Positions 17,582-26,578 of a stretch of 64,000 nt of DNA are shown here, piece by piece. The position numbers and the translations under genes are program-made. This stretch comes from Paenibacillus tyrphae (GTDB lineage Bacteria > Bacillota > Bacilli > Paenibacillales > NBRC-103111), in contig NZ_JNVM01000002.1 of the NCBI RefSeq assembly GCF_000722545.1, positions 179,475 to 243,474 on the forward strand, written 5' to 3'. Numbering within the stretch: position 1 is the first letter of the stretch; each line of letters opens with the position of its first letter. Below the pieces are notes generated by a model, which saw only the letters and a list, made by a program, of their open reading frames with translations, was not told where the DNA came from and did not search any database.

Positions 17582-18043
17582 TTAAGTTAAAGTTAATTTA
17601 CTGACAACGCTATTTGGACCTGAAAAAATGGAACCGCCGGCTTGAACAGTATCGCGAATTAGACTGATCATCGATTCTCGATCGGCATACACTGCGGCAA
17701 TCCAACTCTGTGGCGCGTCGGTCTCTGGGTCGTACTGTGCGCCCCAGTTGGCCAACTCAAGCAAGACAGGAATTAAATCTAGGCCTTTCTCAGTAAGTAA
17801 ATAAACCTCTTTTCGCTTATCTGTGTCATGGGGCTTTTTAACGAGTAAGCCTTTCCGCTCTAAATGAACAAGGCGGCTGGCAAGTATGTTTGAAGAAATG
17901 CCTTCTTCAGATTCTAAAAACTCCCCATATGTTTTCTTGCCGAAATATACGATGTCACGGACGATCAGCAATGACCAGCTATCACCAAAAGTCTCCAAAG
18001 AAAAATTAATAGGGCAATGTGATTTGTTATCTGAACGTTTCAT
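17582..18043 (-). CDS. HxlR-family winged-helix regulator (second)
   Basis: A 153-aa protein with the HxlR signature HCPINFSLETFGDSWSLLIVRDI, followed by YGEFLESEEGISSNILASRLVHLERKGLL (recognition helix) and a charged wing DTDKRKEVYLLTEKG. The cysteine of CPI is the usual redox-sensing position. It is divergent from the DUF899 gene at 18167. The 123-bp gap contains two copies of a 19-bp sequence overlapping a promoter, which are candidate operators for this protein. Confidence 0.88.
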   Translation of the reverse strand: MKRSDNKSHCPINFSLETFGDSWSLLIVRDIVYFGKKTYGEFLESEEGISSNILASRLVHLERKGLLVKKPHDTDKRKEVYLLTEKGLDLIPVLLELANWGAQYDPETDAPQSWIAAVYADRESMISLIRDTVQAGGSIFSGPNSVVSKLTLT

Positions 18044-18060
18044 AAGACCAATATATCATA

Positions 18061-18113
18061 CTTGCATTATAAAAGCGAATTGACTTGCATTATAAAAGTG
18101 AAATATGTATACT
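18061..18113 (+). promoter_or_regulatory. Promoter of the DUF899 gene overlapped by a tandem 19-bp operator
   Basis: CTTGCATTATAAAAGCGAA at 18061-18079 and CTTGCATTATAAAAGTGAA at 18084-18102 differ at one base and are 23 bp apart, about two helical turns. The second copy supplies a -35 (TTGCAT, 18085-18090), spaced 17 bp from TATACT at 18108-18113. The arrangement suits binding of a dimeric HxlR protein. Confidence 0.75.
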
Positions 18114-18166
18114 GTTGCCATATCGAGTGTTTTCAATATTTACAATAATGTTGAAGGAGGAACGAA

Positions 18167-18838
18167 ATGACAACGAATAACAGAGCACTTCCGCAAGTCG
18201 TTTCAGAAGACGAGTGGCAGATTGCTCGCGAAAAACTGCTCATTAAAGAGAAGGAACTCACCCGTGCGTTAGACGCACTGGCCGCGGAGCGTCGGAGGCT
18301 ACCGATGGTCCGGATCGGTAACGATTACGTCTTCGAGGGCCCTAACGGCACAGCAAGCCTGCTTGATCTTTTCGACGGACGCCGCCAGCTCATCGTCTAC
18401 CACTTCATGATGGAACCAGGCTCCGACCACCGTTGCCGCGGCTGCTCATCCTTCGTTGACAACATTGGCCATCTTGCCCATCTGAATGCCCGTGATACCA
18501 CCTTAATTCTAGTCTCCCCCGCACCACTATCACAGATCGAACCTTACAAGAAACGCATGGGCTGGACTGTGCCCTGGTTTTCTTCGAACGGCGATAATTT
18601 CAACGTCGACTGCGGTGCGGGCAAGGGATTCGGCCTAAGCGTCTTTCTCCGTGATGACGACAGCGTCTTTCGCACCTATTATACGACGGCACGCGGCGTC
18701 GATAGGATCAGAGCCGACTTCAATTTCCTTGACCTTACACCCTTCGGCCGCCAGGAAGACTGGGAGGATTCGCCTGAGGGGTGGCCGCAAACCCCGCCAT
18801 ATACTTGGTGGCGCCTACACGACGAATACGAAGTATGA
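18167..18838 (+). CDS. DUF899 (thioredoxin-like) protein
   Basis: A 223-aa protein. The N-terminal helix with repeated charged residues (EKELTRALDALAAERRRLPMV) is followed by YVFEGPNGTASLLDLFDGRRQLIVYHFM and the cysteine segment CRGCSSFVDNIGHL, characteristic of DUF899 proteins, which have a thioredoxin-like fold. The C-terminus, TPFGRQEDWEDSPEGWPQ...WWRLHDEY, is also typical. The catalytic role is not established. GAAGGAGG lies 7 nt before the ATG. An IS5 remnant abuts its stop codon. Confidence 0.85.
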   Translation: MTTNNRALPQVVSEDEWQIAREKLLIKEKELTRALDALAAERRRLPMVRIGNDYVFEGPNGTASLLDLFDGRRQLIVYHFMMEPGSDHRCRGCSSFVDNIGHLAHLNARDTTLILVSPAPLSQIEPYKKRMGWTVPWFSSNGDNFNVDCGAGKGFGLSVFLRDDDSVFRTYYTTARGVDRIRADFNFLDLTPFGRQEDWEDSPEGWPQTPPYTWWRLHDEYEV

Positions 18839-18849
18839 CATAAGATGTA

Positions 18850-19360
18850 CTTCTGGCCATAAAGGTACAGGCAAGCTTATCATAGCGAGTAGCAATTCGG
18901 CGGTAATGCTTCAGGCGGTTGAACAATAGCTCCACCAAGTGCCGTTCTTTGTACAGCCACCAATCACAGGAACGCTGGACCTTGCGATGCCTGCGGCTTG
19001 GAATGACCGCAATAGCTTTCTGATTTTCGATCAGTTCTAGAATCTTATTCATATCGTAGCCTCGGTCGGCAATGACCGTACGGCCTGTGAGTTCAAGGTT
19101 TTGGAGCAGTGCGTAACCGGACACGGAGTCATGCTGTTGACCTGCGGTAAGCTCGAAGCGAAGCGGATACCCTAAAGCATCCACCACTACATGAATTTTG
19201 GAGGTTAACCCTCCGCGCGACCGTCCGATGGCTCGGAAATGCTGCCCCCTTTTGCCCCGGCTCCATGCTGGTGTACCCGAACAATCGTGGCATCCAGCAT
19301 GATCTGCTGCAGGTCAGGAGAGCTCGAAACGGCTTTAAGCACGCGCTCCCACACACCTAT
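18850..19360 (-). mobile_element. IS5-type (IS427-like) transposase remnant, both ends missing
   Basis: Two overlapping minus-strand frames encode the middle and end of a DDE transposase. The first frame gives VWERVLKAVSSS and LDATIVRVHQHGAGAKG. After a -1 shift at GCAAAAGGGGG (near 19254), the second gives RAIGRSRGGLTSKIHVVVDALG, ADRGYDMNKILELI and ERHLVELLFNRLKHYRRIATRYDK. The shift may be the element's programmed frameshift rather than damage. The N-terminal domain is absent (stop at about 19363), and the C-terminus is replaced after TFMA near 18855, next to the DUF899 stop. No terminal inverted repeats were identified. Confidence 0.8.
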
Positions 19361-19479
19361 TTTGGGCTATTGTTCCAGATTGAAGACAGACCCTAGTTTA
19401 TCAAAGATTTTCCTCTACAGCCAAAAGACAAAAAGCTATGAGTGTAGAACTTAGGCAACCGCTTCTCTTGTTAAAACTA

Positions 19480-19515
19480 AAAACTAAGCCGCAGGGGCAT
19501 CCCTGCGGCTTTGTT
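19480..19515 (-). terminator. Terminator of the small secreted protein gene
   Basis: A perfect 11-bp stem, AAGCCGCAGGG / CCCTGCGGCTT, with a 4-nt loop. On the minus strand it is followed by TAGTTTTTAGTTTT. Confidence 0.8.
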
Positions 19516-19523
19516 CAGTCTAA

Positions 19524-19892
19524 TTAAAACCAGCTGATATTAATGGAATATTGCACTTTATTTTCATGATCAATAAGCTCAACAGCCTGCCAAGTTCTAT
19601 CGATAGCGGTAACTTTCGTTCTTTTGTTTTTGTAATCAGGTTCAAACTTTAACACGGGAAGGCCCGAGAAGGCATAGTTGGTAGTTGGCAGATAAAACGA
19701 TTCGTCGAGCACGAGGTTCTTTGTGACTTGTTTATAACCAGGAAGAGGCAGCAAACCGGCATGAGATACAGTTTCTGTTGAACTCGACGGAGTTGTAGAA
19801 ATGTGTAGGTCAGCTTGTGCACTTGCAGCCTGCGCGCCAATCAAGGTAGACAACAGCAAAACCGATGAAGCTACAAACTTGCCTTTATTCAC
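19524..19892 (-). CDS. Small secreted protein of unknown function
   Basis: A 122-aa protein starting MNKGKFVASSVLLLSTLIGAQ with a probable signal-peptidase site at ASAQA-DL (about residue 26). The mature part of about 95 residues is rich in Ser, Thr and Pro near its start and ends SINISWF. I recognise no domain or catalytic motif. GGAGTGG lies before the ATG and its own terminator follows, so it looks like a real single-gene unit. It lies between two transposase remnants and may have arrived with them. Confidence 0.6.
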   Translation of the reverse strand: MNKGKFVASSVLLLSTLIGAQAASAQADLHISTTPSSSTETVSHAGLLPLPGYKQVTKNLVLDESFYLPTTNYAFSGLPVLKFEPDYKNKRTKVTAIDRTWQAVELIDHENKVQYSINISWF

Positions 19893-20125
19893 AATAAATC
19901 CACTCCTCTAATGGTTTTAATCCTGCTTTTTCGGTAGCCAATAATGAATACTCCCTTGATTTCATTACCTACTTGCGGGATTACGTTTATATTATATCAT
20001 TATGGTTTATATTTCAATGTTTTTCAAAATTTTACAATAATTATATTTTTATTTTACTTATGACTACAACAACCGAAAACCGGTGATTAATCGGTTTTCG
20101 GCTGTTTCGTCATCTTTTATCCGTC

Positions 20126-20227
20126 CGCCTGAAGCATTACCGCCGAATTGCTGCTCGCTATGATAAGCTTACCTGTACCTTTATGGCCTTTTTATCGCTG
20201 GCCTCTATTTTGCTTTGGCTTCATTAG
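20126..20227 (+). mobile_element. 3' end of an IS5-type transposase gene, plus strand
   Basis: Thirty-three codons ending in TAG encode RLKHYRRIAARYDKLTCT and then a hydrophobic tail ending ASILLWLH, the normal C-terminus of IS5 transposases. The first 21 residues match the minus-strand remnant at 18850-19360 with two changes, but here the proper end is preserved. A hairpin at 20067-20096 (CCGAAAACCG ... CGGTTTTCGG) lies just before it. Confidence 0.75.
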
Positions 20228-20331
20228 GTTTGAAGACAGGACCTAGTCCATAAAAGTGGTGGGTCTCCCGCGCACGCTCGTACACACTGGCGGACTCTTT
20301 ACCTATTGGGCATCTACAATAGGCGACATGA

Positions 20332-20475
20332 CGAGGCTCGGGAGCAAGCTTCCGCCAGCGGATCAACGTGTACAGTGATGGAAAAGTAAAAGGCGTATTT
20401 GTGAGCGAGTCCGACGTCGCAGTCGTAACAGTCCGCGCACTGAACGATCCGAAGATGGAGGACAAGGCGATATGA
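20332..20475 (+). pseudogene. Possible NmrA-like oxidoreductase C-terminal fragment
   Basis: The frame after the TGA at 20329 reads RINVYSDGKVKGVFVSESD and then VAVVTVRALNDPKMEDKAI. This resembles the GDGNxKxxFVxExDxAxxTxxALDDP segment of NmrA/isoflavone-reductase-like proteins. No start or Rossmann motif is present and the reading frame then ends. The remaining sequence to 20750 shows no gene. Confidence 0.35.
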
Positions 20476-20750
20476 CCGCCATTTGTGCCGTTCTCGGGAC
20501 ACAGAAATTCCAAGAAACGAACCTTTCCTTCAGAGTCGCTGAAATCAAACCCAAGCAGAACAAGAACGTTTTCACGCCTCTTGCGCGTCGAACCCCAAGA
20601 AACTTGCCGTTACTTTCGATACGGTTAACCGTATTATCCTACCAAATAGCGACATTACTGGTGTCGTAGTTGGACTGGAAAGCCAAGTCACATCAAGGAC
20701 TGGATGAAGGAACTTTATTTTCCCCCGTCAGACTGCACCGTTTGCCAGCG

Positions 20751-20792
20751 AAAAAACAGACCTCCGCCTACATACGGCAAAGGTCTTGTTTT
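20751..20792 (-). terminator. Terminator of the glucanase gene
   Basis: An imperfect stem ACAGACCTCCGCC / GGCAAAGGTCTTGT, followed on the minus strand by TTTTTT. It lies just downstream of the glucanase stop codon. It is closely similar in sequence to the terminator at 32347-32385. Confidence 0.8.
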
Positions 20793-20797
20793 CAGGT

Positions 20798-23700
20798 TTA
20801 CGGGTTGACCGTAACCTTAAAGGTGGAAGTCGTATTTTTGATGTTGGTTGTGCCGGGCCCCATATTGAGGAACTTCAGATTGTTGAACACGGCGGAGCCT
20901 ACCGCCGGTCCTCCTTCGATTTCGTTGGCCCAGATGCCGAAGCCCGACTTGGCGTCGTACGCATCCCCGCTCTTGCGGACGCCCGAAATCGTCACGTTCG
21001 AAAAGACCGTGTCCGTGACGGGATTTTCAGGGGAAGAACCGTTGTACTTCGTCTGGAACATGATCCCGTGATAGGTCGGATCGACGATATCCATATCGCG
21101 TATGCGGATGCCCCGGAACTCTTTCGAGGCCGAGAATAACCAGATCGCCGGGAACGTTTGATTTCCCCAGAAGTGCCCGCCTGTGCGGACCAGCGATATG
21201 TTTTCGATGGTCGTTTGCGGCGAAGCGCCGAAGCCCCGGAACGGGTAGCCAAAATCGAGGGAGCTGAGCGTCACGCCAGAATAAACGAGCGTGTCCGCGA
21301 TATAGATATTCCGGAACGTATTGCCGGTGCCTCCGTATACCGCCAGACCTGCTGCGCGCCAGGTGAGCAGCGAGGTTAAATTTTCGAATACGTTGCCCGC
21401 ATTGTCATCCGGCGCTCCTGCATCGATGGCGTTAAATAAAGCGAAGCTGTCGTCCCCTGTACCGCGGGCCTCGACGTTGCTGACGAGATTGTTCGTGCTA
21501 CCGTTCGTAAAATTGATGCCATCCGCGAATACGTTGCGGATTCGGGAGTTTTTGATCACCGTATGGTCGACATTTTGCCCCCAGAACATGCAAACCTGGT
21601 GCTCTACCCAAACGTTGTCGATCGTCATGTCGGCGACGTTCGTGAAGCCGAATACTTTCCCCGGTCCGTCGATCCGCGCAACATAGTTGCCGAAATACGC
21701 AAAGTTCGCAAAGGTAGAGCCGTTGGAGCCGGTGCCTGCATAAAAGCCGATATCGGTGCTCGTCTGATTCGCAGGAGCCACGAACCTCGTATACCATGGA
21801 CCGGCGCCGATAACCTTTATCGGTTTGCCGTAGACCTGGAATTTGGACCCCGTTTCGTAGGTTCCCGCAGGGAGATATACGCCGACGAGCTTGCCAGTCG
21901 GGTCCATACGCACCCGATCCAGCGCATCTTGGACGGCTTGGTGCGACGTGTTGGCCGGCGTGACGTATTTGGCCGGGTCGGGATTGGTAATGGGCGATAC
22001 TTGCTCCAAGCTGATAAAATCAATCGCGTATGTCGTTGTGTTGGCGGGGTCTTTTTGCAGCTTGATGGTGCTGCCTTTGGGAATCGTTTGATCGAACATG
22101 ATATTCGCTTCGTCGTAAATATGCCTTGGATCGCCCGCGCCCGGGGAATTGTCCGGCGAGGTTTCGCTGCCGTAAAGCCACATATACTTGGAAGTCAGGT
22201 CGATCGATTTGGCATAGTTGCCATTGACATAAATATTGAGCGTGGAATTGATTCCGCCGCCGCCGGGAGCGTCGGGAATGGAAAAGCGCATCACCAGCGT
22301 ATTCGTGTCGGCTTTCGTCGTGAACTGCACGAAGCTGCCCGTCGTATTCAAGGTCACCGCCTTCCGTCCGGAAGCCTCGCCGGCCAAATCGCCGACATTG
22401 CGGTTAGGACCTACGATGGCCGCCCCGCCGCCGATCACGCCGTCCTCCGCTTCATAAATATCGTAAGGCATGTTTGCGCCTCTTGTCGGAATCGGAGTCG
22501 TCGGATTGGAGAACTTAAACCAATTCAGATTGAACAGGTTGGAGCCGCCCGTAAACTTGAGATACAGGTCGTGCATTCCGCTGATGGAATTGATTCCGCA
22601 TGTTTTCGTGATCCATGTCTGCCAACCGCCCGTGCCCGGCAAGACGCACGTACCGGCAAGCGTGCCTGTGAGGCCGTCCAGCCGGACCTCGATCGTTCCT
22701 CCCCCGGTATTGCTCGCCGCTCTGGCTTCGAAAATCGATGCTCCGCTTCCAAAGTCGATATTTTTATAGACGACGTAATCCCCTTCATCGATATGACTAA
22801 GATTCAGTCCGCCTTCACTGGAGCTTTCGGTCTCCACGCCGGATTGACTGTCGTAGCTTTCAGCCTCGATGGTGGTAAAAGCGGACCTTGGCTCCGAGCC
22901 AGTTCCTTCGGCGATCTGAAGCTGATCCAGGTTCACGTTGCCCGAATCGCCGGGATCATACTTGTACGTTATCGTATTGCTGCCGGCGTTTAAATTCACG
23001 TTCTCCGACTTGGTTGACCAGGTATCCCAGTTCGCCAAGGAAGGCAGAGCCGTTTGCTTGATTTTCGTTCCATTGACGTACAGGCTGAGCGTGCGGTCTC
23101 CTCCCATGGCGTTGGCATATCTCAAAATGGCGTTGTATTTGCCTGCAGAGCTTACGCTTACCGTAAACTGTGCTGCGGCTCCCTGGCTCCAGTAGCCGTC
23201 GACAAATCCCGTCCCCGTATAGCCGGCGTGATCGGTGTTGACTTTGGCTCCACCCGATAATTGGGCCGACTCCGCTTCATAGGTGCCCGGCGGTGGCGGT
23301 GTCGTTTGGCCGTATACTTCCAGCTCGGATAGTTGCGCCGCCGGCCAGCCGGTATTGGCGGTAAAATTCAGCTTCACGTATCTTATTCCGGCATTTGCGA
23401 AGGAGATCGTTACGGTGTTTCCGCCGGCGGGATCGAATGAATAAGCGGAAGAAGCGGCCAACGTGCTATAGTTGACATCGTCCGTACTGCCCGTGACGGA
23501 TAAGGTTTGGGAGCGCTGCTCCCAAGCAGGCGGCAGACGGAGAACGACTTGATTGATCGTGCTGACGGCGCCGAGATCGACACGCAGCCACTGCGGAAAA
23601 GCGTTGTTCGCGCTTTCCCAATAGCTCGACGGATTGCCGTCGTTCGCGTTCGCCGCACGATAGACATCGACGGAGCTGCTCGCGGTAATCGGTTTGCCTG

Positions 23701-23827
23701 CCGCCAAATTCGTTGCAGCCTGAGCCTTCTCGGGAACCCATCCGACTTGGGTAAGCACCAAACAAAAAACGAGTATCCACATCGGAACATTCGTTCTTCT
23801 TCCCTTAAAGCGAAACGGCATATTCAT
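20798..23827 (-). CDS. Secreted multidomain glucanase, probable GH87 (alpha-1,3-glucanase)
   Basis: A 1009-aa exported protein with a signal peptide ending KAQA-A near residue 38. Next come a discoidin/F5-8-type domain (about 40-175, ASSSVDVYRAANANDGNPSSYWES ... LSELEVYG) and a CBM35/CBM6-type domain after a Pro-rich linker (about 180-310, YEAESAQLSGGA). A second CBM6-type domain (about 318-445, IEAESYDSQSG) and a third YEAEDGVIGGGA domain (about 460-615) follow. Residues 620-1009 form a parallel beta-helix with VQDALD, LPAGTYETG, DGINFTNG and GTGDDSFALF; the clustered Asp residues are the likely catalytic ones. This order resembles Bacillus/Paenibacillus alpha-1,3-glucanases (mycodextranases). 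GH55 or another beta-helix hydrolase is the alternative. It follows a sugar ABC operon, consistent with extracellular glucan breakdown. The ATG has GGAGG 7 nt upstream. Confidence 0.8.
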   Translation of the reverse strand: MNMPFRFKGRRTNVPMWILVFCLVLTQVGWVPEKAQAATNLAAGKPITASSSVDVYRAANANDGNPSSYWESANNAFPQWLRVDLGAVSTINQVVLRLPPAWEQRSQTLSVTGSTDDVNYSTLAASSAYSFDPAGGNTVTISFANAGIRYVKLNFTANTGWPAAQLSELEVYGQTTPPPPGTYEAESAQLSGGAKVNTDHAGYTGTGFVDGYWSQGAAAQFTVSVSSAGKYNAILRYANAMGGDRTLSLYVNGTKIKQTALPSLANWDTWSTKSENVNLNAGSNTITYKYDPGDSGNVNLDQLQIAEGTGSEPRSAFTTIEAESYDSQSGVETESSSEGGLNLSHIDEGDYVVYKNIDFGSGASIFEARAASNTGGGTIEVRLDGLTGTLAGTCVLPGTGGWQTWITKTCGINSISGMHDLYLKFTGGSNLFNLNWFKFSNPTTPIPTRGANMPYDIYEAEDGVIGGGAAIVGPNRNVGDLAGEASGRKAVTLNTTGSFVQFTTKADTNTLVMRFSIPDAPGGGGINSTLNIYVNGNYAKSIDLTSKYMWLYGSETSPDNSPGAGDPRHIYDEANIMFDQTIPKGSTIKLQKDPANTTTYAIDFISLEQVSPITNPDPAKYVTPANTSHQAVQDALDRVRMDPTGKLVGVYLPAGTYETGSKFQVYGKPIKVIGAGPWYTRFVAPANQTSTDIGFYAGTGSNGSTFANFAYFGNYVARIDGPGKVFGFTNVADMTIDNVWVEHQVCMFWGQNVDHTVIKNSRIRNVFADGINFTNGSTNNLVSNVEARGTGDDSFALFNAIDAGAPDDNAGNVFENLTSLLTWRAAGLAVYGGTGNTFRNIYIADTLVYSGVTLSSLDFGYPFRGFGASPQTTIENISLVRTGGHFWGNQTFPAIWLFSASKEFRGIRIRDMDIVDPTYHGIMFQTKYNGSSPENPVTDTVFSNVTISGVRKSGDAYDAKSGFGIWANEIEGGPAVGSAVFNNLKFLNMGPGTTNIKNTTSTFKVTVNP

Positions 23828-24116
23828 AAGCCTGCCTCCTTGTTCAATAATCCAGAACCAGCTTGCGCGTATTTCGCATCCTCTGCTTCAATGCTCCTTA
23901 TCGCCTCCCCACAATGGATTTATGCGAAGTTTGGCTTATCGCCCATGCCTCCCCTCCCCTTGAGTACACAGCACGTCAGGCCGTACAAGATGTAAGGAAG
24001 ATGCGGCTGTGCTGATTACCATTCTAATATTTCGCGCCTTCGTTTCAAGGTTGTATGTTATGAAGATCAGGTGCAATATTACGAACCTCGCGCGCACGGT
24101 AGCCGCAGGCTAAAGC
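23828..24116. other. Intergenic region upstream of the glucanase gene
   Basis: Apart from the GGAGG ribosome site of the glucanase gene and, at its far end, the terminator of the binding-protein gene, I see no gene or clear promoter. The presence of that terminator suggests the glucanase has its own promoter here. Confidence 0.4.
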
Positions 24117-24150
24117 AAAAAGGCTGACCGGATATCAATCCCGGTCAACC
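24117..24150 (-). terminator. Terminator of the sugar ABC operon
   Basis: Stem GGCTGACCGG / CCGGTCAACC with a 9-nt loop, followed on the minus strand by TTTTTG. It is 22 bp after the binding-protein stop codon. Confidence 0.8.
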
Positions 24151-24172
24151 TCTTCCTATCGAACAACAACTA

Positions 24173-25579
24173 CTATTCCACCTTGATCGAGTTGTAATAT
24201 TTCTCCTGAACCAGCTTCGCCGCCGCATCCAGCACCGATTTCGGATCGGCGTCTTTGCGCGAAAAGACATCCTGCACGACACTTGTCATGGTCGCGTAGT
24301 AATCCTGCGTATTGAACTGCGCTTCCGGTTTCCCGTCGAGGTACTTCGTGATGTCGGGCGAGTACGGATAGACGTTATCGTATTTGTCGTAGACGGCTTT
24401 CATCTTTTTGCCGTAAGCGGAGTCGGAAGTGAAATACTCAATCACCGGAGGCACAAAATATTTGTCGTCCTTTTTCCGCTGCTGGATGCTCGCTTCGATG
24501 GAAGCCAGCCCTTTGTTCGAGAAATAGTCGAACGTTGCATAACGGAATGCCGCCTCTTGCTCCTCTTGCGTCGCTTTCGGATTGATGACGAGATAGTCGC
24601 CGCCGAGCACGCCGGTATGCTTGCCGCCCTTGTCCGCTGACGGCATCGGGTAAAAGAGCACGTCGGCAGGTTTCATGCCGCCCTGATTGAGCGCCTGATC
24701 GATCGGACCGTCCGGTCCCGCGATCACCATGGCCGTCCGGCTCTGGGCAAAAGCACCGACAGCGTCGCCCCACCCGAGCGCCCAATCCTTCGGAATCGCT
24801 TTCGCCTCCCAGGCCAGGCTTCGGTAAAATTGCAGCGCTTTCACTCCCGCCTCGGAATGAAAGAGCGCCGTGACTTTACCGCCCTCTACCTTCTGAATGT
24901 CTCCCCCCGCTTCAAACAAGAAGTTGGTCCAGTTCCATCCGGCTTCATTCCCTTTCCCCATCGGAGCAATGCCGGAGATGCCCTTGGCAGAATCGGCTGC
25001 CGCCTCGGCCGTGTTGAGCATATCGTCCCACGTCCAATCGAGTGGCGGTACCGCGATCTTTTTATCCTCCAGCATCTTTTTGTTGACGATGGTGCCGGTC
25101 ACATAGCCTTGCTGGGCGATCCCGTAAATTTTGCCGCCGATGACGAATTGCTGCTGCAAAATCGGGTTCATCTGATCTTTGAACTCGTAAGCGTTGAACA
25201 GGCTCGTAATGTCGGCCGCCCATCCTTTTTCCGCCAAAAACTTCCCTTCCGTAGCAAACGTGTTGAACAGGGTCGGCGCTTCGTTGGCGCCCATCTTGAT
25301 GCCGATTTGGTTCGGATCGTACTGCCAGTCGCTTTTTACGATTTCCACGTTCGGATACTTCTCCGTGAACCGGCGGATTTTATCGTCCTCCAGCGCTCGC
25401 CTTTCCACCAGATCGGGCGTCGGATAGTAGACGCTGATGGTAATTTTTTTCTTGCCGGACGAAGCTGCATTGTTCCCGTCGACGGCGGCGGGGCTGGCGT
25501 CCGGGCTGCATGCGGTCAACAAGGAGCCTAGCATAAAGAGTGACATCGTCGATGCGAGTAGTACGTTGCGCTCGCGCAT
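24173..25579 (-). CDS. Sugar ABC transporter substrate-binding lipoprotein
   Basis: A 468-aa family 1 extracellular solute-binding protein. It has a lipoprotein signal (LASTMSLFMLGSLLTAC, lipobox LLTAC) and a Ser/Ala/Gly linker, then ITISVYYPTPDLVERR, and later GKIYGIAQQGYVTGTIVNKKML and GGDYLVINPKATQEEQEAAFRY, typical of oligosaccharide binders. The ATG at 25579 is chosen because AGGGGA precedes it; a TTG at 25597 is less likely. It lies 124 bp after the second permease gene in the same direction. No ATPase gene is present, which is normal for CUT1 systems that share MsmX-type ATPases. The ligand is probably an oligosaccharide released by the neighbouring glucanase. Confidence 0.92.
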   Translation of the reverse strand: MRERNVLLASTMSLFMLGSLLTACSPDASPAAVDGNNAASSGKKKITISVYYPTPDLVERRALEDDKIRRFTEKYPNVEIVKSDWQYDPNQIGIKMGANEAPTLFNTFATEGKFLAEKGWAADITSLFNAYEFKDQMNPILQQQFVIGGKIYGIAQQGYVTGTIVNKKMLEDKKIAVPPLDWTWDDMLNTAEAAADSAKGISGIAPMGKGNEAGWNWTNFLFEAGGDIQKVEGGKVTALFHSEAGVKALQFYRSLAWEAKAIPKDWALGWGDAVGAFAQSRTAMVIAGPDGPIDQALNQGGMKPADVLFYPMPSADKGGKHTGVLGGDYLVINPKATQEEQEAAFRYATFDYFSNKGLASIEASIQQRKKDDKYFVPPVIEYFTSDSAYGKKMKAVYDKYDNVYPYSPDITKYLDGKPEAQFNTQDYYATMTSVVQDVFSRKDADPKSVLDAAAKLVQEKYYNSIKVE

Positions 25580-25703
25580 TGGAATTCCCCTTTCCAACTG
25601 TTGAATGTAGATCTAATCTCCATCTTAATCGGACCTTTTCTCCGAAACGAGGCGTATTCCTATCCGGATTATGCGCAGGTTTACGATAAAGCCGCTCCGC
25701 TCG

Positions 25704-26576
25704 CTACCCTTTTACGCCACCCAACTGCACGCCGCGCAGAATAAACTTTTGGAAAAGGAGAAACACGACGACCGGCGGAAGCATCACCATGAACAAGATC
25801 GCGAACCGCAGGTTTAAATTCATTCTGCGGGCTTGCAGGACATACTTGTAGATGGCCGTAGCCAGAGGATAACCATTGTCGCTGTGCATCACGATCGACG
25901 GCCAGAACCAATCGTTCCATACCGCCGAAAAAATAAAGATCGATAACGTCGCAAAAATCGGCACGGACAAAGGAAAGGCAATCCGGAAGAAGCAGGTTCC
26001 GTCGGACGCGCCGTCCATTCTCGCCGCTTCGAAGATTTCCGGGTGCAGGCCGCCGAAAAAATTTTTCAGCAGCAGCAAGTAAAAAGCGTTGGCCGCCGCA
26101 GGCAGCCAGAACGCCGCAAATTGGTTCAGCAGCCCGAGCTCCTTCAAATTCATAAAATTCGGAATGATATAGGTCGTCGGCGGGATAAAGAGCGTAATCC
26201 AGAAAAAGGCGCCGATCTGCTTCCGGTAAGGCACGTTCAAGTGCGTCAAGCTGAACGCCGCCAACCCCAGCACAGCGACCGTGACGATTAAGTTGCCTGC
26301 GAAAATAATAAACGTATTGCGAAGGAACAGCAGCAGATGGATATAATTCCACCCTAGTCCGAAATTTTCGAAATGCCACTCCGAAGGGAAGAACCGGGGC
26401 GGAAACGAGTTCATCTCCGTATTGGGCCGGACCCCGTTAAAAAACGTAATGAGAATCGGGTAGATCATGGTGCAAGCCATGACGAGGATCGCCGCGACCA
26501 TGATCGCATAGCCGATCCGGGTGGAGCTGTGCCGCAAATCGTAGCTCGTAAGAATGCCGCGTTCGTGCTTGCTCAT
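25704..26576 (-). CDS. Sugar ABC transporter permease, MalG/LplC type
   Basis: 290 aa from the ATG at 26576; the open frame continues upstream through the preceding gene but is not coding there. It has six membrane helices and the inner-membrane permease EAA-type loop EIFEAARMDGASDGTCFFRIAFPLSVPIFA, followed by the FQKFILRGVQLGGVKG C-terminus standard for MalG-like subunits. It starts 2 bp after the stop of the partner permease, so the two are coupled. It forms the membrane channel of the importer with that protein. Confidence 0.92.
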   Translation of the reverse strand: MSKHERGILTSYDLRHSSTRIGYAIMVAAILVMACTMIYPILITFFNGVRPNTEMNSFPPRFFPSEWHFENFGLGWNYIHLLLFLRNTFIIFAGNLIVTVAVLGLAAFSLTHLNVPYRKQIGAFFWITLFIPPTTYIIPNFMNLKELGLLNQFAAFWLPAAANAFYLLLLKNFFGGLHPEIFEAARMDGASDGTCFFRIAFPLSVPIFATLSIFIFSAVWNDWFWPSIVMHSDNGYPLATAIYKYVLQARRMNLNLRFAILFMVMLPPVVVFLLFQKFILRGVQLGGVKG

Positions 26577-26578
26577 GC

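Noticed and set aside
20670..21071. Plus-strand 133-codon frame
   Set aside because: It spans the terminator and 3' end of the glucanase gene and has no family resemblance.
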